NCBI GenBank assembly: GCA_025558095.1
Contig: JAIVFI010000028.1
Coordinates: 434,001 to 498,000, forward strand
Source: Hyaloraphidium curvatum
Lineage: Eukaryota; Monoblepharomycota; Hyaloraphidiomycetes; Hyaloraphidiales; Hyaloraphidiaceae
DNA length: 64,000 nucleotides
Direction of reading: 5' to 3'
A model generated the notes under the pieces. That model made no database searches. It was not told where the DNA came from and saw only the letters and a list, made by a program, of their open reading frames with translations. Positions 11,641-21,808 of this stretch are shown piece by piece (within the stretch, counting starts at the first letter, position 1; every line of letters begins with the position of its first letter). The translations under genes and the position numbers were made by a program.

Positions 11641-12595
11641 ATGATTCTCTTCGGCAGCTCTTCCCGCACCGACTCCTCCAACCCGGCCGATGCTAGCGCC
11701 ACCAACCTGCACCCCGCCGCGGCCGCCGTCGACCTGTCCAAGGTCAGCCGCCTCGTGCTCAAGGAGAAGCCGGACTGGACCGAGGCCCGCATCGACGCGG
11801 CCGTGGCCGAGTACCGCCGGTTCGCCACGCTCGCGGCCGCGGGCGTGCCGATGCCGCCCTGCCTCGACGTGGACGAGATCTGGTGCGTCGCCTTGCATCG
11901 ATCTGCCCCGACATTGTCATAACTCCTCCGTTGACAGGCACGCCCACATCCTCCACACGATCGACTACGCCGCCTTCTCCGCGGCCCTCCTCGGCCCCGG
12001 ATCCTTCCTCCACCACATCCCTGCCGACCCCGAGGACACCCCCGCGGAGCAGCGCGAGGCTATGAAGGGCGGCTACGCCGCCGGCCTCGCCGCGTACAGG
12101 GAGCGGTTCGGCGCCGAGCCGCACGCGATCTGGGGCGCCGAGATGCCCGAGGAGGCCGACGCGAACTGCGCTCCGTGCCTGTACAAGGCCGAGGAGAGCG
12201 TCGTGCCAGCGCAGGATAGCCAGGCGGCCTTTTGCTTCCCGCCGCCCTGCTTCTCCAAGGCATCGCTCGCAGAGCCCGCCGAGCGCGGCGGGGCTCTCTG
12301 CCTTCCCATCAGGGCCGCCCCCGGCGGGGCCCTCTGCATCCCCAGGGATGCCGCGCGCGAGGCCTTCTGCATGCCAAAAAACGCTCCCCGCGACGCCTTC
12401 TGCATCCCCAAGACCGCCCCCCGCGACGCCTTCTGCATCCCTAAGGCCGCCTCGCGCGACGCCTTCTGCATCCCGAAGGCCGCCTCGCGCGAGGCCTTCT
12501 GCATGCCGAAAACCGCCCCCCGCGATGCCTTCTGCATCCCAAAGGCCGCTTCCGGCCAGGCCTTCTGCATGAGCATCCACCCGGCACAGGCCTGA
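11641..12595 (+). CDS. GRDP-like dispersed family, copy A (33-bp repeat tail)
   Basis: Exons 11641-11882 and 11938-12595 encode 299 residues. The shared domain (about residues 20-165) runs from LHPAAAAVDLSKV through EYRRFATLAAAGVP, CLDVDEIW and HAHILHTIDYAAFSAALLG to FLHHIPADPED and CAPCLYKAE. This DEIWHAHILHT...FLHH pattern resembles GRDP-like (DUF1399) proteins; function unknown. The 55-bp intron splits the Trp codon of DEIW, as in the other five copies. The tail carries cysteine every 11 residues in units such as DAFCIPKAASR, ten AFC/ALC motifs in all. No signal peptide or membrane segment is visible, so it is probably intracellular. It is the longest-tailed copy here. Confidence 0.75.
12353..12583 (+). 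repeat. In-frame 33-bp coding minisatellite, seven units
   Basis: The string GCCTTCTGCAT recurs at 12362, 12395, 12428, 12461, 12494, 12527 and 12560, exactly 33 bp apart. Each unit encodes 11 residues of the form (R)(D/E)AFC(I/M)PK-A-. Units alternate between two or three variants, suggesting slippage or unequal exchange. It lies wholly inside the tail of copy A and keeps frame. Confidence 0.9.
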
Positions 12596-12706
12596 TGCGC
12601 GCACTCGTTCTGCATTGCAGGCGCGCAGAGGGCGTGAGCCGGCGTCGCGCGCGGGGGGGGGGGATGAGGGGGAGGGAATCCGGGCAAAAGCTCGTGTATG
12701 TAGTGC

Positions 12707-12740
12707 GATTCCATTTCGATATCCAGTTGATCCAAAATCA
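12707..12740 (+). promoter_or_regulatory. Conserved 3' element after copy A
   Basis: The sequence GATTCCATTTCGATATCC followed by AGTTGATCCAA lies about 110 bp after the stop. Copies B, D, E and F have a close match at a similar place. It may be a polyadenylation or termination signal. Confidence 0.4.
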
Positions 12741-12778
12741 TTCTGTTTTCCGTACGCTGATCGGCGGACCGCGTGCCG

Positions 12779-13960
12779 TCAACGGTAGATCGGCGCGTAA
12801 AAGGTCCGCATCGAGTCCAAGTCGCCAAACACGGTGCAGATGAACCGCAGCACGTCATTCTCCAGCGAGAAAACCCCCTGGAACACGAAGATGGGGTTCT
12901 CCAGGACGATCGATGCCGCGGCGGCGGTCTCCCCCCGCGACTCGACCGCCTCTGCCAGGCTCCCGAACGTGCCGGCCGATCCCGCCAGCCCCCGCGGCAG
13001 CAGCGAGGATACGAACGCCAGCGACTGCGCGTCGGGCGGCGTGTCGAGCCTGGTCTGCAGCAGGGACAGCAGCGCGCCGGCGAAGCCGCGCCTCCCGACG
13101 GCCACGTCCGTGACCGCGGCCTCCCACCGCGAGAAAGGGCCGTGGATCCTCCGCAGCAGCCTCTCCAGCCCCTCGTCCTCCCACGTTTTCACGGCGATGC
13201 GGATGTGGTGCCGCGCATGCCGGAAGGCGGGGCTGTTGCGCGGCCGCGCGTCCACGTCGACGGAGAAGCCCGCCATCCCCGCCAGCCGCACCGCAAACAG
13301 GCACGCGGGGTCAAAGTCGTACGGGCTGAGCCGGTCCTCGGGCAGGTTGATCCGGACGTACTCCGCCGCCGGGTCCGGGTGCGCGGCGCCCGCGGGGTGG
13401 ACCGCCCGCACGAGGCCCGCGTCGAGGGCGGCCAGCAGCCGCGGCGTGTCCGAGAGGTAGACCTCGCACGGGCCACCTTCACCGCGCAGGGGGTGCCCGC
13501 GCATGTCCATGCCGTCGTCGTCGCGCTGTCCCCGCACGGAAAGGACGCGCTCGATGGGCGGCGTCTCGTCCGACGGCTCCTCCAGCGACTCGGCCAGCGC
13601 GTCCAGCCCGTAGAACAACGCATCGTCCCTCAGCATCGCCCTCTCCGGCGCTCCCGGCGGCGGCAGCGGCTCCCTCCCGGGCACGGAGTACCCCCTCAGC
13701 AGCGGGTCGACGTACTTCCGGAACAGCTCGGGGTCGCGGTCCAGGAGGAACGACGACGGAGGGGTGCGGCCGGCGTTCAGCGGGTGCGAGGGGGAGAAGT
13801 GCGGGGCGAAGATGCTGTCCGGGAAGGAGGCGAGGGTCCCGCGGAGGTAGGCGAACGAGGGGCCCTGCACGAAGCGGATCGAGACGGTGTCGGGTTCCCG
13901 CGACGGGGAGGGGGCGCGGGGCGCGGGCGCCGGGAGGCCGCCATCGGCGTCGATTTCCAT
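12779..13960 (-). CDS. BTB/T1 (KCTD-like) domain protein
   Basis: A single-exon gene of 393 residues. After a Pro-rich start, a T1-type BTB domain spans about residues 25-120: SIRFVQGPSFAYLRGTLASF, then SFLLDRDPELFRKYVDPLLR, which is the hallmark FLIDRDP...F..IL..LR strand-helix of the potassium-channel-tetramerisation family. The rest has no recognisable domain. Family members without channel segments usually act as Cullin-3 adaptors or oligomerisation modules; no membrane segment is visible, which fits that role. It is convergent with copy A. Substrate unknown. Confidence 0.7.
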   Translation of the reverse strand: MEIDADGGLPAPAPRAPSPSREPDTVSIRFVQGPSFAYLRGTLASFPDSIFAPHFSPSHPLNAGRTPPSSFLLDRDPELFRKYVDPLLRGYSVPGREPLPPPGAPERAMLRDDALFYGLDALAESLEEPSDETPPIERVLSVRGQRDDDGMDMRGHPLRGEGGPCEVYLSDTPRLLAALDAGLVRAVHPAGAAHPDPAAEYVRINLPEDRLSPYDFDPACLFAVRLAGMAGFSVDVDARPRNSPAFRHARHHIRIAVKTWEDEGLERLLRRIHGPFSRWEAAVTDVAVGRRGFAGALLSLLQTRLDTPPDAQSLAFVSSLLPRGLAGSAGTFGSLAEAVESRGETAAAASIVLENPIFVFQGVFSLENDVLRFICTVFGDLDSMRTFYAPIYR

Positions 13961-14580
13961 GGTCGGGGCGCGGAACCCCGATGGCGTTGAGGTTTGGGTC
14001 GGCGGATCCTCGACGCCGTCCCGGTGGCGAAGGCCGCGCCCAACGGCACCGTCCGCCGTCGCACATCCGGGGGAAGATGATCAAGGCTGGCCGGGATGAA
14101 CAAAGTGCAGGAAACATGACAGCGCATGAAAGCCCATGTATCAAGAACAGCGTTCTCGTCTCTGGTGGACGGGCATCGGACTGGAAGGAGGCTGCCTGTT
14201 CCCTTCCGGCTACGGGCGAACCGAAACCCTCCAGAGAGGCGAAATCGAGTCAGTAGCTAAAGAGCCAAAGAGCTGCCGATCCATCTATTGTTGGTTGCGC
14301 GGTGGACCGCGGAGGACGGGAATCGCCTTGGCCACCGGGCAGGCGAGTCACCGGTGCCGGGCGGCCATCCATCCAAGGCTTCGCCCGCATCCCGGTCCCT
14401 CCGCCGAGCATTCCTCCGAAGTTATTCCCCGACCCATGAACACCGCTTTCCAGCCGTGCGGACCCACATCCGCAGGTAGGCTTCCCCCGATGGCCGTGTG
14501 CAGCTGGATCCTGGGCGCGGGCTGGTGAAGACAGATAGTGTCGGGGGTTGCCGGTGCCGCGTGACCGCTGCTCCCGGCAC
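13961..14580. other. Intergenic, divergent promoters
   Basis: This stretch separates the start of the BTB gene from that of the GATA factor. I see only short shadow frames, no RNA gene and no repeat. It presumably holds both promoters. Confidence 0.5.
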
Positions 14581-16501
14581 ATGCGGCCCGAGCTGGCGGC
14601 GCCGCGCTCGGGGTCCGCCGCGATGGACGTGCTCGCGCCGCCCGCCGCGGCGCTCGTGTCGCACCTTGCCGCGGCGCTGCCCGGCGTGTACTCCGCGCCG
14701 ACGGCCGACTCGGAGGCGACGGTCGGCGGCGCGCCCGACGCGGCGGCGCTGCTGCGCGAGTGCCTGCAGTCGCACTCGTTCTTCGCGCGCGTGGCCGCGC
14801 TGGCCGACCGCGTGCCGCTGCCGGACCTCGCGCTGCCCGCACGCCACCACACGATCGACGACCTGTTTGCGCCGCAGCCCGGCGGGCCGGCGGACCCGGC
14901 GGTGATCGACGCGGCGCTGGCGCAGCGGCTGGCGAACCTCAGCTGGCGCGCAATGGTGCTGGCCCGGGATGCGCTGCCCAGCCCAAAGGACGACCCGCTG
15001 GCGGACCACATGCTGGAGCTCGACGCCCCCTTCCTGCATCCGGAGCTGGCCCTGCTGCAGGGCTACCGGCCAGACCTCAACCCGATCCTGTCGGACGACG
15101 AGGGCCGCGAGGAGGACGAGGACGAGGGCAGCGACACCCCGACCGCCAGCAGGCCGGGCAGCTTCCAGCTCGCCAGCCCGCCCTCCTTCGGCGGGGGCGA
15201 GTTCTTCCCCACCATCGACCAGCTGGCCCTGCACGACCTGCTCTTTCCCGGCGGGCTGCCCGCCGCGGTGCCGATGCGCATGGCGGCGTCGCTGCCCGCG
15301 CACGGGTTCGCCCCGCAGGCGTTCGAGGCCGGCGCGGGCTTCCCCCTCCAAGGACTGCACTTCCCCGACTTTCAGCTCGCCAGCATCCACGAGCAGCCGC
15401 CACCTCTGGCCCCGGCGGACGACATGTTCGCCAAGAAGCCCACGCGGAGGGTCTCCCCGCCCCGGCCGGCGGACGACTCCCCCCGCCCCGCATCCCCGCG
15501 CAAACCCGCGCGCCGGTCCTCCGCCCGCGCCGATCCCGTGCCCCCGCAGCGGCCCGCATCCGCGCTGTCGAGGGCCGCCAAGGCGCAGGCACAGGCGCAG
15601 CCCAAGCAGGGCAAGTACAACACCATACCCGCCGTGGCCATCGCGCTGTGCAGCAACTGCGGCACCGAGAACTCGAGCCTGTGGCGGCGGAACCCCGCGG
15701 ATGGGGAGCCGCTGTGCAACGGTAATGCGCGTTCTGCGGAATGCGCGGTTCGCATGCTGACATCCCTGCGTCCGCTTTTCAGCCTGCGGCCTCTTCCTCA
15801 AGCTCCACGGCACCATGCGGCCCGTCTCCATGAAGACCGACGTCATCAAGAAGCGCAAGCGCGGCGGCGCAGCCTCCTCCCCCTCCTCGTCCAGCTCCCG
15901 CCGCCGCGCACCCAGCAGCCACGGCAAGCACACCCCACCCCCGGAACCCCCCGAGAGCCCCTCCCGGCGGAACCGCCCCCCGCGCCCGCGGCGCCGGCCC
16001 TCTGCCGACCCGTCCCCGCCCCCGATCGCGATGCACCACCCCGCCCCTCGCCGCCCGGACATCTTCTCCTCCTCCTCGGCCCCCACGCTGTCCCACCTCG
16101 CCATGCGGCTCTCGGCCGACGACCTCGCGCGGCACACCTCGGCCTCCCCGCTGCCTTCGTCCCCCGCATCCCCGTGGCCGCCGTTCGCACCCTCCCCCCT
16201 CTCGTCGTCCTTCTCCGGGAACGACGAGTTCCCGGGGGGCATCGACATCCCCCGCGCCTTGTCCGCCAAACGCGCACGCACCCCCGACGACGACGAGGAC
16301 CTCGAACTCCTCGCGGACGTCGACGGCACCGCGCCCACGCACGCCGACCCCCCCTCCCTCTCCGCGACCCCGGACTTCCGCGTGCCGCAGATGGACCCCG
16401 ACGCGCTGTACCGCCACCTGGGGAAGCTGATCGAGGCCGGGCGGAGGGAGGCGGAGGCGCGCGGCGGGGCGGGGGAGGCGGAGGAGGCGTGGGAGGAGTG
16501 A
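14581..16501 (+). CDS. GATA-type zinc-finger transcription factor
   Basis: Exons 14581-15721 and 15783-16501 give about 619 residues; ATG 14623 is an alternative start. One zinc finger at about residues 357-384 reads [16 protein letters not shown] and, across the intron, [13 protein letters not shown]. It is followed by the basic tail [16 protein letters not shown], which is very like fungal nitrogen regulators of the AreA/Gat1 type. The loop between cysteine pairs is 18 residues, where AreA-like fingers usually have 17. The flanks are acidic or Pro/Ser-rich and presumably hold activation regions. It likely binds HGATAR sites in the nucleus. The nitrogen role is inference. Confidence 0.88.
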
Positions 16502-17035
16502 CGGATCCACAAATGTAGGGGTTGGAGCTGCCGGTTGGGCATTGGATTACCCGGATTTGCGGATGTACAGGATAGAGAAGAGACTAGACGATTGGTTCTG
16601 CTGTGCGCGATGCATCGTTCGGCTGGTTTGGACGGTCTTGTGCATCCGACTTCGTTGACTCACCGAGACCATTTGAGGAGTTCGAGGTTCCTCGTCGTCG
16701 GACTGACGGTGCGCCGGACCGTCGCCAGAGATTTGATGCCCGACCACAGGCTTCCGCGACGGTGAGAAGTCGAGGACCCGCTCGGCGGTCGATTGGCCGT
16801 GATCAAAAGTGGCGTGGCGTCGATTGATCTCGATCGGGGGTCTGGTCGGCCCGGCGGCGGGCGGGTCAAAGACTGTCCCTATCGACCCTCGATCCAAGTC
16901 ACCCCAGGCTCCCGTGACTGCCGTCCGGGACCGTCGAACACCGCAGCGGGCGACGCAGACGCCCGCTTGCTCCCCTCCCGAGCCTTCCCCGACCGAACCC
17001 ACCGAGCGGAGGGCGAACCCGGACGCTCCCGAACG
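16502..17035. other. Intergenic
   Basis: Between two same-strand genes. Only shadow frames are present; I see no gene, repeat or RNA. It holds the 3' region of the GATA gene and the promoter of the oxidase. Confidence 0.5.
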
Positions 17036-18283
17036 ATGGCCAACACCACATCCAGCGCCGTCGTCGGCGCCATGGCCGGCATGCCGGCGCACCTCCTCGG
17101 GGACTCGCTGTGGGCCCGCATCGGCCGCGGCTTCCTGAACTTCACCAAGCCGGTGTTCGAGAAGCTCGGCGGGGTCGGCACCCACACCGCCTTCACCTTT
17201 GCCGTCTTCTGGACGAGCTACATCGCCATGTACAACTTCTACACCGCCGTGGACAAGCACAACCTCTGGGGCCTGCAGAAGTACAAGATCCACCCGGGCA
17301 AGATGGAGCCCCAGGAGCTCAACGACAAGGTCGTCGACGGGATGAAGAGCGGCTTCTGGAAGGGGGTGGGTACCTATCGGCCGCTGATCCGGGGTACCGG
17401 CTGACGGGAAATCGCCAGGCCGTGCGCATGGCGGCCGCCTACGGCGTTTTCTTCAGCTTCGGCCGCCAGCCCGTCTTCTCGTTCCCCAAGTCGCCCCTCT
17501 CGCTGCTCGGCAACCTCGTCATCGGCTACTTCATCTTCGACTTCGGCTTTTACTGGTGCGTTTTGCCCGACCTCGGTGGTGGCCGTGGTCTGACGGCGCC
17601 CGCCTCGTCTTAGGCTTCACCGCATGGAACACCTGCCCTACTTCTACAAGACCTGGCACAAGCAGCACCGTGGGTTCATCCGCGGCCCCCTTCCGCCTTG
17701 TTCTGACCGCGACGGCAGACGAGTTCAAGCTGACCAACCGCGGCGCCACCTCCTGGAACGACATGCGCGAGTCCTTCGGCATCATGGTCCTCAACGACCT
17801 CACGGCCATGGTCCTCAAGTTCGACCTGTTCACCTGGCTCTGCTGGACCGTGCTGGCCAACTACCTCGACTTCCACATCCACTGCGGTGCGTGGGCGCCC
17901 GGTCTGCGGGGCTTGTGTGGTGCTGATGGATCGTGTCATTCAGGCTACAAGTTCCCGTGGAACCCCTTCAACCTGATTGAGGACCCTCTCGTTCACGATT
18001 TCCACGTAAGTTCCTGTGCGCGGCATGCAGATCGAGTGGTCTGACGGGTCTTCCCCCCTCCGATCCCCTTTCCCACTCCGCCGCATCCGCCCACCAGCAC
18101 TACCGCAACGTCGGAAACTACGCCCTCACGCACTGGGACATGCTCTTCGGGACCAACAAGCCCTACCTGGAGTGGCAGAAGCGGCAAGCCGAGCGCAAGG
18201 CAAAGGGCCTCGAGGAGGAGGCCGAGCGGCGGGACGACCCGGACGAGGCCGAGGACGAGGCGGTGGCGGCCAAGGCGGAGTGA
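17036..18283 (+). CDS. Sterol desaturase/fatty-acid hydroxylase superfamily (methylsterol-oxidase-like)
   Basis: Six exons (17036-17365, 17419-17555, 17614-17669, 17719-17886, 17944-18005, 18098-18283) give 312 residues, all phases consistent. Splicing restores the three di-iron histidine boxes: HRMEH, HKQHH and HDFHH; the second and third are each split by an intron. Hydrophobic segments (FTFAVFWTSYIAMYNF, LGNLVIGYFIFDFGFYW and one after WNDMRES) suit an ER membrane enzyme. HCGYKFPWNPF and WDMLFGT are typical of C-4 methylsterol oxidases (ERG25). The highly charged C-terminus ends AKAE. The exact substrate is uncertain; a second, more ERG25-like gene lies at the right edge. Confidence 0.82.
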
Positions 18284-18755
18284 TGGAGGCGGTGTTGGGG
18301 CGGGCTCGCTGGACGTTCAAGGTTGACGTTCCCGGGTGTATGCGATGAGCGAAGATCATTTGCTATTGAATCTGCCGAGGTGGCGCGGATCAGGTCCAGA
18401 TGGCGCAGGGCAGCAGCAGCATCCGCTTGCCGACGAATGCACGAGCGACTCGATACAAGCACCGTCGTTCTAGAGGTGCTGACAGCCTTTAGTTAGGGAC
18501 CGCGGTGACTCGGAGGTGCCTGAGGGATGCCTGAAAGCCAAACCAAGGGCGCGTGACGCAGTCACCACAAACGTTCCAGAATTCTCGAGCCCCGCAGCCC
18601 AACAGGGCCGGCACACCGGACAAACGGTGTCCGCTTTCTTTACATTGAAGCCCGCCGAGCTCTCGGGCGGCGCCCGAGGTCTCCGACGTGCGCGGGGCAC
18701 CGCCGGCGTTGGTCCAAACATCCCGCGTCAACACCGACTGAAGCAAACTCCGGGG
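18284..18755. other. Intergenic
   Basis: Only short frames without homology are visible. The sequence holds the oxidase 3' end and the promoter of the following gene; nothing else recognised. Confidence 0.5.
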
Positions 18756-20034
18756 ATGTCCCGGACGGACGAGGCCGAGCTCCCGCCCTTGCCGACCCTC
18801 GATGAGGCGCGCGCGGGGCCTTTTGCGGCCGGCGAGGGCCGGGGCGCGCAGTTGTTGGAGCATGTGAACCTCTCGGTGGCGCTCGAGCCCGAGATGGTCC
18901 ACCAGGCGCGGCTGTTCTACGGGAAAGGCCTCGGCTGCAGACGCAACTGGACACCGCAGGCAGTCTTCGAAAGGCACGAGTCCTGGGGATTCTGGGTCGA
19001 CGGTGCGTCTTCCTGCGAGGATCAACCGGGTGTTCGTCGCTCACGTTGCCCGTTCCCCAGCTGGCTTCCAACAGTTCCATGTGCCCGTGATCCCGACGAA
19101 CTGGTGCACCAACGTCGATGCCGCTCCCCCCTCGCCCCAGCTGCTCGCCGGGACGGTCGTCATCGGCGTTGTTTCGCTGGACCGACTCGCTGCCGACCTC
19201 GCCGCCCTGCAAAGCGACCTCCGCGGGACGCTCTTTGAGTTCTCGGACGAGAGTGACATCGGCCAGATCCGGATCCGCTGCCCGTTCGGCAACCGGCTTT
19301 TGGCGAGGCAAGCAAGGCCCGTCGGGACCGCCGGCGACGGATCGGACGCCACCCGGGCGTACTGGTTGAACGCGGACCGCGACACCCCCGGGCTCCCGTG
19401 CCACCGTCTGCCCCCGCCGGCCGAGAACCGCGCCATGGAGGAGCTCTACTGGCCCGAGACAGAGAACACGGTTTCGATCATTGGCCTCGAGCTGCCCTGC
19501 CTCCCCGAAGCGATCCCCTCGCTCGCGGCGTACTGGCGCACCATGGCCCCGTGCAACGTGTCGGAAGACGGTCGGGAGCTGCGAGTGACCATCGGCACGG
19601 ACCAGAGCATCGTGTTCCGCGCGGACGAGAACTACGAGGGCGCGCCGCCCAGAAACCGCAACAACCCGCACATCTGCCTGTACCTCCCCGACCCGCTCTT
19701 CCGCGATACCTGGGAGATGCTCCGCGACAGGGGGCTCTTGTACCACTCGCACAAGCGCTACGCGACCGAGTGCCTCCCGCAGACCTGGGACCAGGTTGAG
19801 AAGACCGGGCAGTACAGGATCAGGGACGTGCCGGCGTCCATGGAGACCGGGGTCGGGACGGTCTACGAGCTCGAGATCGAGGTCAGGGGGATGAACCACA
19901 GGCTGTGTCCCTACGTGGAGCACGTCGTGGAGCATGTGCGGAAGCCGAGGATCGTGACCGAGAGGCGGGTCGACGAGGGCGTCGTCGTCGACCTCTCGCC
20001 CACTTCGAGCACTTCGTCTTCCGTTTCGACGTGA
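18756..20034 (+). CDS. Glyoxalase-fold (VOC-like) protein
   Basis: Exons 18756-19002 and 19061-20034 encode 406 residues; the join gives WVDAGFQQFHVPV. The N-half looks like a vicinal-oxygen-chelate domain: LLEHVNLSVALEP, then LFYGKGLGCR, QFHVPV and a closing GTVVIGVVSLDRL helix. A second possible copy is around NTVSIIGLELPCLPEA, NNPHICLYLPDP and FRDTWEMLRDRG. Family members bind a metal between paired beta-alpha-beta-beta-beta modules and act on small molecules, but I cannot place the metal ligands here. No targeting signal is visible. Assignment is by pattern only. Confidence 0.55.
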
Positions 20035-20191
20035 TCGTGCCTTGATGGTCCGCTGTACATACTGTGAATATCTGCTTGGGATCTAGCGGTAGAGGCCCTC
20101 TTGCGGGGATACCAGGGACATAGATATCTTGCTCGCTCTAGTCGCTGCAGCCCATCGCCGTACAACCGTGACGCCTGTCCGCCGATCGAAT

Positions 20192-21746
20192 TCACATCCC
20201 GATCGTCCCCCCGACCCCGAGCTTCACCCTCAGGATGTGGAAGGGCGCGAACTCCTTGTAGTCCAGGCCCGCCATGTCGTACTGCAGGCACGAGCACGAG
20301 ATGTAGAGGTGGTTGCCCGGGCCGAACGAGAAGCCGTCGGGCCAGCGGAGGAGCTCCGGCGAGCGCAGGAGGACGTACGGCTTGCGCTCGCCGCGGGTGG
20401 GGTAGACGTTGACCGCCGAGTTGACAAAGTCGCTCACTGGAGAACGGGCGCGGATGAGGCCGCGCAACAGCGGAGGCTCGGTCAGGGCCCACCAAAGACG
20501 TTGTCGTCGACGTCCGTCGTCAGCCCGTCGCTGCTCGTCTTCTTGGACGTCACCACGTTCACCGCGGCAGCCACCTCGTCGTTCGTGTTTGTGCCTTCGC
20601 GGACGCCGCGGAGCGCAGCGGTCGGCACCGAGTAGAGGGAGGTGTCAGCGACAGCGGAGTAGAAGAGCGTGCGGCCGTCCGTGGAGAGGGCGATCGAATC
20701 GACCGCCGGCCGGACCTATGTTGGTCGCGATGAGGATCGGAATAGCCAAAAGCAGGCCACGGGGCGAACCTTGAGCAGGCCGCCAAACAGCTGCAGGGTC
20801 TTGTTTGCCGTCGGCCCGTCCTTAAGCGCCAGCACCACGTTCAGGGCGTCGAGCGACGGGTGGGAGTGCAGCGCCACCGCCGCTTTCCTCTCCACCGTGT
20901 CCAGGACGATCAAAGCGGGGCGGCCGCGGAGCACCGAGGTGTCGGCGATGTAGATGTGGCGGCCGTCGGGCGAGATGACGAAGTCGTTGAGCATGGAGCT
21001 GGGGCCGGCTTCAGAACTCGTGAACGCGGAAGTTCTGGCAAGTGGAACCCACCCGAATCCCGCGATCCACTTGAACTCGAAGCGCCATTTGACGCTCGCC
21101 GTGGCCGTGTCCAACGCGACCATCGACGGCGTGCCCGACACGCCAAAGTCGGCGTAGTCCAGCGCGTACAGGGTGCCGTCCCGCTCGCGGACCGAGAGGA
21201 CGCTGGAAAAGATCGACTGGTCTTGAGGGAAGGGCACCCAGCGCGCGTCCGCGGGCAGCCATTCCGCGACCTTGACGGGGAAGCGGTACTGCGGGTGGAA
21301 GGTCTGGGATATAGGCGCGCCCGTTACTCGTTTCTCGGGGAGATGAGGCCGAGGACACGCACGAAGAACACGCGTCCCGCCTTGTCGACGGCGAGGTTCC
21401 CCGGCGGCGACGGGAGCGTCGCGACGACCTCGATCGCCGACTCCGGCAGCAGCGGCGCGCCCATCTGCGGGAAGTAGTCCGGAAACGGGGCGCCTCCGAC
21501 GCCCCCGTTGCTGTACACCAGCCAAGCGACGAGGGAGGCCGCGGCCGCTGCCACGGCACCGAGCGCCCAGCCGAGGACGCGCAGCACGGAGAACCCGCCC
21601 GACTTGGGCGGCGCCGCATCGCGGGCGCGCGATTGCGGCGCGGGAGGGGCGGCGGAGCCCGCCGCGGCCCGTTTGCGGAGCTCCGACATGTCGCCGCGGC
21701 CGACGCGTCTGCCAAGCCGGGCGATAGAACTCTTTCCGCACATCAC
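20192..21746 (-). CDS. Major royal jelly protein/yellow-type protein, membrane-anchored
   Basis: Exons 21746-21363, 21303-20770, 20715-20493 and 20436-20192 (minus strand); starting at the second Met (21689) gives 442 residues. A single membrane anchor (VLGWALGAVAAAAASLVAWL) follows a basic N-terminus, suggesting a secretory type II protein. Family features include GNLAVDKAGRVFFTFHPQYR, SMLNDFVISPDGRHIYIADT, VDSIALSTDGRTLFYSAVAD, and WPDGFSFGPGNHLYIS near the end. These fit the six-bladed MRJP propeller, found in insects, bacteria and fungi. Ligand and function are unknown. The start lies only 62 bp from the divergent VOC gene. Confidence 0.78.
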
Positions 21747-21808
21747 GGGGACAACTCGGCAAAAGGCTCATTCTCTCGCCGCGAGATCCATTAGACCCGC
21801 ACGCCAGT
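21747..21808. promoter_or_regulatory. Compact divergent promoter
   Basis: Only 62 bp separate the first possible start of the yellow-type gene from the ATG of the VOC gene on the other strand (119 bp if the second Met is used). Transcription signals must be shared or overlap coding DNA. Confidence 0.45.

Noticed and set aside
12353-12583. Evenly spaced direct repeats as a CRISPR array
   Set aside because: The 33-bp units are contiguous without spacers, keep the reading frame of copy A and occur in a eukaryotic gene.
14422-16542. Long minus-strand frame of about 700 codons opposite the GATA gene
   Set aside because: It is a shadow of GC-rich coding DNA: Arg/Gly/His-rich, without domains, and fully overlapped by a gene with a clear zinc finger.
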